Shown piece by piece: positions 11,486 through 20,509 of a stretch of 64,000 nucleotides of DNA. Made by a program: the position numbers and the translations under genes. Position 1 is the first letter of the stretch, and each line of letters begins with the position of its first letter. The notes below the pieces were generated by a model. The model saw only the letters and a program-made list of their open reading frames with translations, was not told the origin of the DNA and made no database searches. The stretch is from Metabacillus sediminilitoris. Lineage in GTDB: Bacteria; Bacillota; Bacilli; Bacillales; Bacillaceae. The stretch spans positions 1,621,501 to 1,685,500 of the forward strand of contig NZ_CP046266.1 of NCBI RefSeq assembly GCF_009720625.1, read 5' to 3'.

Positions 11486-11499
11486 TGAAAACGTTTAAA
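11486..11499 (+). promoter_or_regulatory. Candidate cre (CcpA) site upstream of rocG
   Basis: TGAAAACGTTTAAA fits the cre consensus TGWAANCGNTNWCA at most positions. It lies 30 bases downstream of the phased repeat block. Catabolite repression of rocG by CcpA is established in Bacillus subtilis. Confidence 0.55.
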
Positions 11500-11934
11500 T
11501 AGTTTTGTGTATTATGTTTTTTAAGTTTTTAGCAAGTTTGAATTGATTTTCCTGGTATTGTCATTTATTACACTTGGAATGCTAGTTGATCGTTAACTGG
11601 AGCAAAATAAGTAAAGGAGCTAAGGGTTCATATTAACTTCTTTACTATCCTGCTGAATTTTTACTCATAGGAGCCTTAAGGGGGGGGGGTATTTCTCAAA
11701 GAGGATTACTCTAACATTAGAAAAGCATGGAGTTTAGTAAGAAAATGGAACTGATTAATAAATAGACTGTGAGCGATTATAAGTCGATGCCTAAAGAGAA
11801 TGATAGAAAGCTTAATTGCGAAGTTAGGCTAAATTGTTAGTTCATCCTCATTATTGCATAGGAAGAAATCAAATTAGATTATGACAAGAAACGTAAAACA
11901 TTTTTATTAACTTATAACATAAGAGGTGTAAAGA
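11500..11934. other. Long rocG upstream region with a G10 run
   Basis: No gene is seen between the cre-like site and rocG. A run of ten G residues lies at 11680-11689, unusual in this AT-rich DNA and prone to length variation. GAGGTG at 11921-11927 is the rocG ribosome site. Confidence 0.4.
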
Positions 11935-13233
11935 ATGAAAACGATACTCCCTGTTAATCGTAATCAAGTACAAAAGCAAGACAGTACGAAAAGTGAAACG
12001 TTAGATTTATTAAATTCAACAAAGCTCATTATAAAAGAGGCGGTTCAGAAGTTAGGCTATAACGAAGATATGTACGAGTTATTAAAAGAACCAGTTAGAA
12101 TCCTAACGGTACGTATCCCAGTTCGAATGGATGACGGTTCCATTAAAGTGTTTACCGGCTATCGTTCTCAACATAACGATGCAGTAGGGCCTACTAAAGG
12201 GGGCGTCCGTTTCCATCCTGAAGTAAATGAAGAAGAGGTAAAAGCCTTATCCATTTGGATGAGTTTAAAGTGTGGCATTGCCGATCTTCCTTATGGCGGG
12301 GGAAAAGGCGGTATTATTTGCGATCCAAGGAATATGTCGTTTAGGGAGCTGGAGAGGTTAAGTCGCGGATATGTTCGTGCCATCAGCCAAATTGTTGGCC
12401 CTACAAAAGATATTCCGGCACCGGATGTGTATACGAATTCTCAAATTATGGCGTGGATGATGGATGAGTACAGCCGTATTCGAGAATTCGATTCTCCTGG
12501 ATTTATTACGGGTAAACCGATTGTTTTAGGAGGATCACAAGGTCGTGAAACGGCAACAGCACGCGGCGTAACGATTTGCATTGAAGAAGCAGTGAAGAAA
12601 AGAGGCATTAACTTACAAGATGCACGCATCGTGATTCAAGGCTTTGGGAATGCAGGAAGTTTTCTGGCGAAATTCATGCATGATGCAGGAGCGAAAGTGA
12701 TTGGAATTTCAGATGTACATGGAGGTATCTATAATCCAGAAGGTCTTGATATTGATTATTTACTCGACCGTCGTGACAGCTTTGGATCGGTTTCACAGCT
12801 GTTCAACAATACAATCTCAAACGAGGAGCTGCTTGAACTTGATTGCGACATTCTTGTACCGGCTGCCATCTCGAACCAGATTACGGCACAAAATGCCCAC
12901 CGTATAAAAGCATCAATTGTGGTAGAAGCAGCAAATGGGCCAACAACCCTTGAGGCAACTAAAATTTTGGATGAAAGAGGAGTCCTTCTTGTACCAGATA
13001 TACTGGCAAGTTCAGGTGGTGTCACTGTTTCTTACTTTGAATGGGTTCAAAATAATCAAGGATATTATTGGTCAGAGGAAGAGGTTGCGGAAAAACTGGG
13101 AAAAGTAATGGTCGATTCCTTTAAAAATATTTATCAAACATCACAGGCCCATCAAGTTGATATGCGTTTAGCAGCATATATGGTTGGAATAAGAAAAACG
13201 GCTGAAGCTTCACGTTTCCGTGGATGGGTATAA
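11935..13233 (+). CDS. rocG: NAD-type glutamate dehydrogenase RocG/GudB
   Basis: A 432-residue Glu/Leu/Phe/Val dehydrogenase that converts glutamate to 2-oxoglutarate and ammonia. Motifs: substrate and catalytic lysine region [23 protein letters not shown] with the catalytic Asp, and the Rossmann stretch [15 protein letters not shown]. Length and motifs are those of RocG/GudB of Bacillus, which act catabolically. GAGGTG precedes ATG 11935. The promoter region has phased repeats shared with the asparaginase gene and a cre-like site, suggesting control by a nitrogen activator and CcpA. It leads an island of amino-acid degradation genes. RocG and GudB cannot be told apart from sequence alone. 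Confidence 0.95.
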   Translation: MKTILPVNRNQVQKQDSTKSETLDLLNSTKLIIKEAVQKLGYNEDMYELLKEPVRILTVRIPVRMDDGSIKVFTGYRSQHNDAVGPTKGGVRFHPEVNEEEVKALSIWMSLKCGIADLPYGGGKGGIICDPRNMSFRELERLSRGYVRAISQIVGPTKDIPAPDVYTNSQIMAWMMDEYSRIREFDSPGFITGKPIVLGGSQGRETATARGVTICIEEAVKKRGINLQDARIVIQGFGNAGSFLAKFMHDAGAKVIGISDVHGGIYNPEGLDIDYLLDRRDSFGSVSQLFNNTISNEELLELDCDILVPAAISNQITAQNAHRIKASIVVEAANGPTTLEATKILDERGVLLVPDILASSGGVTVSYFEWVQNNQGYYWSEEEVAEKLGKVMVDSFKNIYQTSQAHQVDMRLAAYMVGIRKTAEASRFRGWV

Positions 13234-13304
13234 AATGTAAAACTCTCTATCAATCTATGGAAAAAAGAGTTAAAACATAATCTTTTAATTGGAGGGAATT
13301 CTTC

Positions 13305-13454
13305 ATGTGGATAATCACTGTCCATTCAATGAGCAATATTAAAATGTTTGAATTTTCCACTGAAAAAGAAGCAAAAGAAGTTTTTGAGAGAATTCAAGGT
13401 TATAAAATTCTTTCTGAAGTGATTTACTTTCATGATTTTGTTGAGTCATGTTAA
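13305..13454 (+). CDS. Small conserved-looking protein of 49 residues downstream of rocG
   Basis: An ATG at 13305 follows GGAGGGA at 13291 with seven bases between, an ideal ribosome site. The 49-residue product begins MWIITVHSMSNIKMFEF and contains a charged helix STEKEAKEVFERIQG, then ends in a hydrophobic strand. It starts 71 bases after rocG with no terminator hairpin between, so it may be co-transcribed. I do not recognise a named family. It is small and acidic, without membrane segments. Confidence 0.6.
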   Translation: MWIITVHSMSNIKMFEFSTEKEAKEVFERIQGYKILSEVIYFHDFVESC

Positions 13455-14067
13455 GTCTAAACAATTTCGAGCCAACTATCGTTGATTCGGAAGATGATTC
13501 TTTTTCAAAAATATAGTAAGGAATGTAGATTATTAGTAAGAGTAAATTCCGATATTTGTAAAAATATAGTGAACAGTTTTACAAAAGTAATAAAATTCCA
13601 ATTAGATTACTAAGAAACTGGAACGATCATCATCTATCACATAGGAAGAATAGAATTGCGGGGGAAAAGCGGTGAGTAATTACAGCGACTGCCCTCTTAA
13701 CATTTGTACCACATGATCAGCATAAACGACAAACGAGTGTTCTATAAATTATTCCGGAAACCGAAGAAGAGAGAAAATTACATGAAACCTACCAGAGCGA
13801 ACAAGAATGCGTAAAGAACGGAAACAAAAAAGCAAAGAGTTGGTCGCATATTTAACGCTTAATTTTCCTTGGGAGCAATATAGCTTATGATTCGTTAGGT
13901 TATGGTAGAAATCTATAAATCTAGATATACTACATCTTTTGAACATTACCTATCAATCTATGAGAAAAGGGGATGGCCTTGACATGTTTTCCTGCATTTA
14001 TTGTCTGATCCCTCTTAAATAAAAATGTATACAGTATAAAATTAGTGAGATGGAGGAATATGGTTAT
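13455..14067. other. Intergenic region before glutaminase
   Basis: No complete gene is visible. An inverted repeat TTTGTAAAA/TTTTACAAA lies at about 13554-13582. A stretch near 13790-13890 reads as RKERKQKSKELVAYLTLNF in one frame and may be debris of a lost gene; I cannot identify it. Confidence 0.35.
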
Positions 14068-15048
14068 ATGATAAAGGAGCATAGCGTTCAGGTTGATAGT
14101 CAAAGGAAAGCTTGCTTAGATCAATGGATAACACATTATCGTTCCTACGCTGCTAAAGGCCAAAATGCTACTTATATTCCTGCTTTGGGAAAGGTAAATT
14201 CATCGCAATTAGGCATAAGCATAATGGGGACAGATGGAACAATGATAAAGTCAGGAGATTGGGATGTCTGTTTCACCTTACAAAGTATATCAAAAGTAAT
14301 CAGCTTTATAGCTGCATGTTTAAGTCGAGGTATTTCTTATGTGTTAGAGCGGGTTGATGTGGAACCAACTGGAGATGCCTTTAACTCAATTATTCGTTTA
14401 GAGATGCATAAATCAGGAAAGCCGTTTAATCCTATGATTAATGCTGGAGCGATTACGATCGCTTCACTCCTGCCAGGAAAATCGGCACAAACTAAATTAG
14501 AATTTCTCTACGTATTAATCGAAAAAATGATAGGGAAACGTCCAACTATCAATGAGGAAGTGTTTCAATCTGAATGGCAAACAGCCCACCGGAATAGAGC
14601 TTTAGCTTACTATTTGAAAGAGACCGGTTTTTTAGAATCAGATGTAGAGGAAGCCCTAGAGGTTTACCTGAAACAATGTTCTATAGAAATAAATACAGAG
14701 GACATAGCCTTGATTGGGCTGATTCTTGCAAATGATGGATATCATCCTATTCGTAAAGAACAGGTCCTGCCTAAAAAGGTAGCTAGATTAACGAAAGCTT
14801 TAATGCTTACTTGTGGAATGTACAATGCGTCTGGCAGATTTGCTGCTTTCATCGGATTGCCAGCGAAAAGTGGAGTGTCCGGAGGAATTATGGCACTCGT
14901 CCCATCAAGAGTAAGGAGTGAACGACCATTTCAAAATGGATGCGGTATTGGTATATACGGGCCAGCTATTGATGAATATGGAAACAGTTTACCAGGCGTT
15001 ATGTTATTGGAACATATAGCAAAAGAATGGGATTTAAGTATTTTCTAA
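14068..15048 (+). CDS. glsA: Glutaminase GlsA
   Basis: A 326-residue serine-dependent glutaminase of the beta-lactamase-like fold that hydrolyses glutamine to glutamate and ammonia. The SxxK catalytic pair is Ser73/Lys76 in LQSISKV; NPMINAGAI and the C-terminal SGVSGGIMALVP match the family. ATG 14068 is preferred because GGAGGA at 14052 lies ten bases upstream; the ATG at 14050 overlaps that site. In Bacillus subtilis glsA forms an operon with glnT under GlnK/GlnL control; here the AlsT/GlnT-type symporter lies next to it but convergent. GlnK/GlnL genes are 11 kb away at 26434. Confidence 0.93.
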   Translation: MIKEHSVQVDSQRKACLDQWITHYRSYAAKGQNATYIPALGKVNSSQLGISIMGTDGTMIKSGDWDVCFTLQSISKVISFIAACLSRGISYVLERVDVEPTGDAFNSIIRLEMHKSGKPFNPMINAGAITIASLLPGKSAQTKLEFLYVLIEKMIGKRPTINEEVFQSEWQTAHRNRALAYYLKETGFLESDVEEALEVYLKQCSIEINTEDIALIGLILANDGYHPIRKEQVLPKKVARLTKALMLTCGMYNASGRFAAFIGLPAKSGVSGGIMALVPSRVRSERPFQNGCGIGIYGPAIDEYGNSLPGVMLLEHIAKEWDLSIF

Positions 15049-15066
15049 AAAACATCATAGGTGTTT

Positions 15067-15222
15067 TTATCCCGCTTTAACGGGCAGTAATACCCCCACC
15101 TCTAAGCTTAAGTAATACAAGAAGCGAAGGTGGGGGATAACTGCCCGTAAAAGTCCGATAAGTCTCGCTAACCATCAGTGGGGGATAAAGAAAACCCCCA
15201 CTGATGGAAGTCTCGCTTTATA
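15067..15222. repeat. Nested-hairpin repeat, family 2, copy A (intact)
   Basis: ACGGGCAGT pairs with ACTGCCCGT, and nested inside it CCCCCACCT pairs with AGGTGGGGG. A second separate hairpin follows: CCATCAGTGGGGG pairs perfectly with CCCCCACTGATGG around ATAAAGAAAA. A decayed copy with the same order is at 42322-42475, and a 5' fragment is at 29174. It lies in the gap between convergent glsA and alsT. Confidence 0.75.
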
Positions 15223-15233
15223 CTAGAACCAAC

Positions 15234-15275
15234 AAAAAGATGTTCAGACCGCATACTGTGTCTGAACATCTTTTT
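15234..15275. terminator. Bidirectional terminator between glsA and alsT
   Basis: AAAAAGATGTTCAGAC pairs perfectly over 16 bases with GTCTGAACATCTTTTT around a 10-base loop. The A-run and T-run on either side allow it to end both glsA and the convergent alsT transcript. Confidence 0.9.
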
Positions 15276-15281
15276 GTATTA

Positions 15282-16715
15282 TTACATAGCTTCCTCCTTT
15301 TTTGAAGGTGAAGCAGCTTGAGAGTGCTCCCAGCATTCAATGTTTTCAAGATTTTTAATACTATCTTTATAAAAGACAGGATCTTTACCAGCTTTTTTCT
15401 GTTTCATATAATCCGTTAAAGCAGCAAAAGCTACTTTTGATAATAAAAGAATGGCAATTAAGTTCACGAGAACCATGAAGCCCATAAATAAATCAGCCAA
15501 ATCCCATACAAGTTGAATCTTTGCAACTGAACCAAATATAATCATGGCTATTACGCTTATTCGATATAGGATCATCCATGCTTTACTTTTGTGTAAAAAG
15601 CGAACGTTTGTTTCTCCGTAATAATAGTTACCAATTAACGCACCGAATCCAAATAGGAAAATAAAGATGGCAAGGCAGCCTGAAGCCCAGGAACCAACGT
15701 GTTCACTTAATGCTGCTTGTGTAAGTGCAATACCATTTAACTCTGGTTGTTTGTAAGCATCCGAAAGTAAAATAATAAATGCTGTGCTTGTACAGATAAT
15801 CAGTGTATCCGTTAATACGCCAAATGCTTGAATAAGTCCTTGTTTTACCGGATGACTTGTTGTTGCCGTTGCGGCAACGTTTGGCGCACTCCCCATACCA
15901 GCTTCATTCGAGAATAAGCCGCGCTTAACTCCATGCATGAGCGCAGCGCCGAGTGAACCGCCTACAGCTTGTTCAAAGCCAAACGCGTTTTTAACAATAA
16001 GAGAAAGAACTTCCGGCATTTTTGTTATGTTCGTAGCTATGACAAATAATGCAATACCGATGTATAACACAGCTAAAAGCATAACCTTGTATTCAGCAAC
16101 TTTTGCAATACTCTTCACACCGCCAAAGATAATTGCAGAGAAAATAAGTGCCATGATAATCCCTAGAGTTAAACGATCTGTACCAAATGCATTCTCAAAA
16201 GCAATTGTAACGGTATTTGATTGTACAGAATTGAATACAAGACCGAAAGAAATCGTAATTAAAATGGAGAATAATACTCCCATCCAACGTTTGTTTAATC
16301 CTTTTTCCATATAATAGGATGGACCGCCGCGGAAACCGTCTTTATCTTTTACTTTATATACTTGTGCTAACGTACTTTCAATAAAGCTGGATGCTGAGCT
16401 AATAATAGAAATAATCCACATCCAGAATACCGCTCCAGGACCGCCTAATGCAATCGCAATCGCAATTCCTGTGATATTACCTGTTCCAACACGAGCCGCC
16501 ATACCAATGCAGAACGCTTGAAATGGAGAAATGCTGTCTTTAGAACCAGTTTTCCCCTCCATTAAAACACGGACCATTTCCTTTAACATTCGAAACTGTA
16601 CAAATTTCGATTTAAATGTGAAATAAAGACCGAATGAAACTAGCATAATAATTAATAACTTTGACCAAAGAAAATCATTTGTTAAGCTCACTATACTATG
16701 CAGTAATTGTTGCAT
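15282..16715 (-). CDS. AlsT/GlnT-type sodium:alanine (glutamine) symporter
   Basis: A 477-residue membrane protein of the AGCS family with about 10-11 hydrophobic segments. Family signatures include GMAARVGTGNITGIAIAIALGGPGAVFWMW near residue 70 (shown here only as landmark GNITG), KGGPSYY-like RGGPSYYMEKGL and LFSNEAGMGSAPN. Such carriers import alanine, glycine or glutamine with sodium. The position beside glutaminase mirrors the Bacillus subtilis glsA-glnT pair, so glutamine is a reasonable substrate, but this is inference. The start ATG 16715 has AGAGGTGATG just upstream on the minus strand. Its upstream DNA is a decayed asparaginase fragment. Confidence 0.9.
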   Translation of the reverse strand: MQQLLHSIVSLTNDFLWSKLLIIMLVSFGLYFTFKSKFVQFRMLKEMVRVLMEGKTGSKDSISPFQAFCIGMAARVGTGNITGIAIAIALGGPGAVFWMWIISIISSASSFIESTLAQVYKVKDKDGFRGGPSYYMEKGLNKRWMGVLFSILITISFGLVFNSVQSNTVTIAFENAFGTDRLTLGIIMALIFSAIIFGGVKSIAKVAEYKVMLLAVLYIGIALFVIATNITKMPEVLSLIVKNAFGFEQAVGGSLGAALMHGVKRGLFSNEAGMGSAPNVAATATTSHPVKQGLIQAFGVLTDTLIICTSTAFIILLSDAYKQPELNGIALTQAALSEHVGSWASGCLAIFIFLFGFGALIGNYYYGETNVRFLHKSKAWMILYRISVIAMIIFGSVAKIQLVWDLADLFMGFMVLVNLIAILLLSKVAFAALTDYMKQKKAGKDPVFYKDSIKNLENIECWEHSQAASPSKKEEAM

Positions 16716-16761
16716 GTCATCACCTCTGTTAAAGTTTAGTAGTTTATGTTGAAGCAGTTAG

Positions 16762-16912
16762 ATACCAGTTTGAAAATTATGGTTTGAGTCGAAAATACCC
16801 CTAGCTCCGGCGGTGGCGCCGCCTATTGCTAGATTTTTAATGTTAGATAATTTTTTCTTTGTTGTTAGTTTGATAATTAGTCATTCCTTCATTACAAGAG
16901 TAATTAGCAAAA
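16762..16912 (-). pseudogene. Decayed duplicate of the ansZ 5' end
   Basis: The minus strand here is clearly related to the start of the asparaginase gene at 29215-29495. It keeps TTTGCTAAT, the ribosome-site region AATGAAGGAAT, CTAAT and AAACTAACAACAAAGAAAAAA. It then jumps to AAAATTATCTAACATTAAAA, matching the mature-protein codons for LPNIK, and continues LAIGGATAG, the decayed form of the active-site LATGGTIAG. The signal-peptide segment is missing, as if deleted between two AAGAAAAAA repeats. Stops and frame changes follow. It sits directly upstream of alsT. Confidence 0.8.
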
Positions 16913-17682
16913 TATGAAACAACGAATTTGTTCAATAGAAAGTTGATTTGGGAATTCCGTGATTTTTTCCATGTTTTTGTGTTAGGTTAACACGGGGTAT
17001 CATTCTATGTTGTTCTTTTAAGAAACTATTGCAACCGCAACCTGATTTTTTACCACCCCTTTCACGGCCAAATACGTATTTGTTAAAGCAGAAGAAGAAT
17101 AAATCCCATCAAAATGAAATTCTTGAAAGGGCCCTGATTAACCAGTAGCATGGTTAATGAATTGAGACTACATTTTAAAATCAAAGCCCAACTCAAAGTT
17201 CATGTGAGTCATTCATCGAATGCCGTCAAGCTATCCGTAATAGCCTCTGCTAAAAGCTTCATTACAAATAGGTTTAAAAACTCGAAAAATACAAATATCG
17301 TTAAGCGCTTTCAAATATCCTCTAACAAAAACGTAGCTTTAATTTATAATAGGGGCTACATAATGATACGGAAAACTACAAAAAAATACAGAAGAATTAA
17401 AAGTTCGAAAAAAGAAAAGTACGAAAGTTTTGTGAATTTGGATCAAAAAGGATGGGCGGAAAAATAGATTGTTTGTTGCCATACTTGATATAAAGCCTTT
17501 TAAACTAGTAGTATCAGTACGTTATATTCATTTAATTATTTCTGCTTCTGGACTCCCAACTCCCAATGATTTTAAATTATCAGCGTAGTAGAAATAAAAC
17601 TATATCCTAACTGTATTGTGGCCAAAGAAGGCGAATTAGAAGAGTTATATCAATTCCTCAATGGATTTATCAAGTAAAGATT
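16913..17682. other. Intergenic debris with a cre-like site
   Basis: No intact gene is supported; the open frame at 17150-17467 has no ribosome site or family likeness. On the minus strand a short coding-like piece ends in AVKGVVKNQVAVAIVS near 17025-17140, unidentified. TGAAAGCGCTTAAC on the minus strand (17300-17313) fits a cre site. Near 17632-17677 a fragment ends in EGELEELYQFLNGFIK and a stop, apparently the tail of a lost gene, followed by its terminator. Confidence 0.4.
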
Positions 17683-17716
17683 AAATGGCTTATCAGCAAT
17701 AAGATAAGCCATTTTC
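17683..17716 (+). terminator. Terminator used as group IIC intron target
   Basis: AAATGGCTTATC pairs with GATAAGCCATTT around an 8-base loop, then a short T-run. The group IIC intron begins two bases after the stem and T-run, the known insertion preference of this intron class. Confidence 0.8.
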
Positions 17717-17717
17717 T

Positions 17718-18390
17718 GTGTGCCAGGCATGTTCATCAACTAGACGGTGAGAGTCCGTTATGGGCGTTGGGATATGCGAACCATTAGTCGAAGGCAAGGG
17801 TGTCCATGGTGAAGTGGAATCTGAAGGAAGCCCTAGACAAATCCTCGGTCTGAGGTACACGAATCACATTTGAGGTTCTTACTTTCAGGACGAACCTGCA
17901 GAACAAGGTAAAGTCCCAAATATCCCCGGATGAGGTAGGAATAAATGTGGCAGATATATGAGGAGAAAGTGGATGAACTTACCCTGGGAGATCTCTTAGT
18001 ACCTCGTAAGAAAACCTACTTAGTGATAAGTAGCTGAACTAAGAGAAGTCAGCAGATGTCATAGTATCAGTCCTTTGGACTGAGAAGGACGGAACGAAAG
18101 GAGCGACTATGTTAGAGTAATTTACAAGATAACAAGGACACAGCCAATTAAGGACTATTAAAGAGTGAGTATTCGGAAAATATGAGCATCTTTAATAGAG
18201 TGGAGTTACTCTTGTACAACCTCAACAACATAGGAACAATTTGAAATTTACTAAAACATTAATTGAAAAGATTTTGGAAAAGGATAATCTAAACCAAGCC
18301 TTTGAAAGGGTTAGAAGAAATAAAGGAGCAGCAGGAGTCGATGCGAAAGATATAGAAGCTACTCACCTATATTTAAAGGAAAAGAGGTAA
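17718..18390 (+). mobile_element. Group IIC intron, 3' truncated
   Basis: The block starts GTGTGCCAGGCATG, the conserved 5' end of group IIC introns (compare the Oceanobacillus iheyensis intron GUGUGCCCGGCAUG). Domain I landmarks follow: GGTGAGAGTCC, CGAAGGCAAGGGTGTCC, GTGGAATCTGAAGGAAGC, GGTCTGAGGTACACGAA, GAAGTCAGCAGATGTCATAGTA and AAGGACGGAACGAAAGGAGCG. The reverse transcriptase is cut after about 50 residues, and domains V and VI are absent, so splicing and mobility are lost. It lies just behind a terminator and abuts a mannosidase fragment. Confidence 0.85.
18241..18390 (+). pseudogene. Truncated group II intron reverse transcriptase/maturase
   Basis: From TTG 18241 the frame reads KFTKTLIEKILEKDNLNQAF, then RVRRNKGAAGVDAKD, the usual N-terminus of LtrA-type intron proteins, and ends at a stop after LYLKEKR. 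The RT catalytic domain, maturase domain and DNA-binding region are all missing. A second stop and then mannosidase codons follow in the same frame, marking the deletion junction near 18390-18406. Confidence 0.8.
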
Positions 18391-18405
18391 GTTATTACTA
18401 TTTAA

Positions 18406-18774
18406 AATCCACAGTTAGCATTGGAGTGGCATCCTACAAGGTCAACGACGGATGCCAATGTAGTCAGACTGGCAAAAGAATATACAACACCTTTACAGAC
18501 CTATAATAAAATTCCGTACAATGCGATGAAGCTTAATCCATCTGGCATCAAAACACCAGTAAGCTTCAGCTTCTTGGAAGAATCAAGCGATAACGCGGTC
18601 TTAGGTACGTTGAAAAAAGCAGAAAAAGCAGAAGGTTTCGTCCTCCGCTTCTTCAATCCGACAGAGGGAGAAGTTCAGAGCCGTTTCACCTTCAACCCCT
18701 CAGTGGATCAAGTACAAGAAGTAAACCTAAATGAAAAAGCACTTGCTCCTCTGAAAGTAGAAAACAACCAGTGA
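18406..18774 (+). pseudogene. C-terminal fragment of a GH38 alpha-mannosidase
   Basis: About 120 residues, beginning near LEWHPTRSTTDANVVRLAKE and ending LAPLKVENNQ, look like the end of a GH38 alpha-mannosidase of the MngB type (C-terminal beta domain, FFNPTEGEVQSRF). The catalytic domain is absent. Higher GC than the flanking debris suggests a once functional gene. The junction with the intron fragment indicates a deletion that removed the intron 3' half and most of the mannosidase gene. Confidence 0.6.
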
Positions 18775-18810
18775 AACAAAACCAAGTCAAAACAGTATTA
18801 TTCTAATAAA

Positions 18811-18857
18811 AAACGTAAAAACTCCTTTAAAAATAAAGGAGTTTTTACGTTTTTTTC
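18811..18857. terminator. Bidirectional terminator
   Basis: AAACGTAAAAACTCCTTT pairs perfectly with AAAGGAGTTTTTACGTTT around a 6-base loop, with A-runs and T-runs outside. It ends the mannosidase remnant on plus and the permease gene at 18861 on minus. Confidence 0.9.
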
Positions 18858-18860
18858 TTC

Positions 18861-20255
18861 CTATACTGCTTTTCGAGCGCTTCCCTGGTTTCCCTTTTCC
18901 TTCTTATGATATCCCTTGCCATAATAGAAGGCTACAAGAATTCCCAGCCATAGTGGTCCGACGATGAGAGCAATTCTTGTATCTGGGAAGTATGCCATTA
19001 AACCTACGACTAGAATCAAGAATGCTAATGAGAAATAAGAAGTGAATGGGAATAACGGCATTTTGTATTTTAAGCCCTTTGCTTGTTCTGGTTTCAAGCC
19101 CTTACGGTAACGAATTTGTGATAATAAAATCATCGACCACGTCCAAATTGCACCAAACGTCGAAATCGCTGTTACCCAAGTGAATACTTTTGCTGGTACT
19201 AAATAGTTAAGCACAACGCCGACTAATAAGGCACCTGCTGTTACTAAAACGGCCTTGCTAGGAACACCATTTTTGTTTAATTGCCCTAATCCCTTTGGTG
19301 CCTCACCGTTTTCAGCCAAGTTGAAAAGCATCCGTGCTGTACTAAAAATACCGCCGTTACAAGATGAAAGTGCCGCTGTTAACACAACGAAGTTAATAAT
19401 TCCCGCTGCCGCAGGGATTCCAAGCTTGTCAAACGTTAATACGAACGGACTTCCTTCTACGCCGACTTCAGTCCAAGGATAGATCGACATGATGACAAAT
19501 AAAGCCCCAACGTAGAAAATAAGAATCCGCCAGAAAACAGTATCAATGGCGCGGGAAAGTGTTTTTTCAGGGTTCTTAACTTCTCCTGCTGTAATCCCAA
19601 TCATCTCAATTCCTAAGAACGCAAACATGACCATTTGTAATGACATCAACACCCCGGTAATGCCGTTTGGAAGAAGTCCGCCATGCTCCCAAAGATTGCT
19701 GATTCCTGTAGCAATTCCGCCATTACCAATTCCAAAAGCGATCATTCCAATACCACTAACAATCATGAAGATAATAGTAACAATCTTGATTAACGCAAAC
19801 CAGAATTCAAGTTCTCCATAAGCTTTAACATTTAGAAAGTTGACAGCCGCCATGATCACTAAAGCCGCCAGTGCCCAAATCCATCGCGGTACAACTGGGA
19901 ACCAATACTCCATGTAGATCCCTGCTGCCGTAATCTCCGCCATACACGTAACAACCCATAAAAACCAATAATTCCATCCTGTTAAGAATCCAGGCAAGGC
20001 ACCTAAATAATCACGAGCATATTGGCTGAATGATCCGGCAACAGGCTTTTGAATCGCCATCTCACCAAGTGCCCTCATAATAAAGAACATGATCATACCT
20101 GCAAATGCATAACCGAGGATGATACCAGGTCCGGCCAGCTTAATAGCAGATGCCGATCCTAGGAACAAACCTACCCCAATCGCTGCTCCTAAAGACATGA
20201 GCGTAATGTGTCTTTCTTCTAAACCCCTTTGTAATTGATGCTGATTTTTTTGCAT
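18861..20255 (-). CDS. APC-superfamily amino acid permease (AlaP/AapA-like)
   Basis: A 464-residue permease with about 12 membrane segments. The N-terminus RGLEERHITLMSLGAAIGVGLFLGSA is the amino-acid permease signature; EIIGI-like GIEMIGITAGEV and NGGIFSTARMLFNLA also fit. It likely imports a small neutral amino acid such as D/L-alanine, glycine or serine. It is divergent from adeR and next to ald and alr, which supports alanine as substrate. The start ATG has GGGGGAG upstream on the minus strand. Proline or GABA transport cannot be excluded from the sequence. Confidence 0.88.
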   Translation of the reverse strand: MQKNQHQLQRGLEERHITLMSLGAAIGVGLFLGSASAIKLAGPGIILGYAFAGMIMFFIMRALGEMAIQKPVAGSFSQYARDYLGALPGFLTGWNYWFLWVVTCMAEITAAGIYMEYWFPVVPRWIWALAALVIMAAVNFLNVKAYGELEFWFALIKIVTIIFMIVSGIGMIAFGIGNGGIATGISNLWEHGGLLPNGITGVLMSLQMVMFAFLGIEMIGITAGEVKNPEKTLSRAIDTVFWRILIFYVGALFVIMSIYPWTEVGVEGSPFVLTFDKLGIPAAAGIINFVVLTAALSSCNGGIFSTARMLFNLAENGEAPKGLGQLNKNGVPSKAVLVTAGALLVGVVLNYLVPAKVFTWVTAISTFGAIWTWSMILLSQIRYRKGLKPEQAKGLKYKMPLFPFTSYFSLAFLILVVGLMAYFPDTRIALIVGPLWLGILVAFYYGKGYHKKEKGNQGSARKAV

Positions 20256-20509
20256 ATTCTCCCCCCTAGTTTGGTTGAAAAAGACTATTTCTCTTTTATT
20301 AAATAAAAGAGAAAATAGAAAAGCGACAAAAATATTATTCGAATAAAACTTATAGTTCAGTATTTGAATAATATCCCCCTATTCTTTTTAATAAAATGTT
20401 AGCGTTTACAATAACTTACAAAAAATAAATGTGAAAACTTTTCGAATTTAATATAACATATTTGTGAACAGATTATATTGTAGTATAAATACAAAAATAT
20501 TAAAAGTAT

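Noticed and set aside
15067..15222. Family 2 hairpins as a CRISPR array
   Set aside because: The hairpins are nested inverted repeats and not regularly spaced direct repeats; no cas genes are present.
17150..17467. Open frame of 105 residues, lysine-rich
   Set aside because: No ribosome site and composition typical of AT-rich non-coding DNA; lies among relic sequences.
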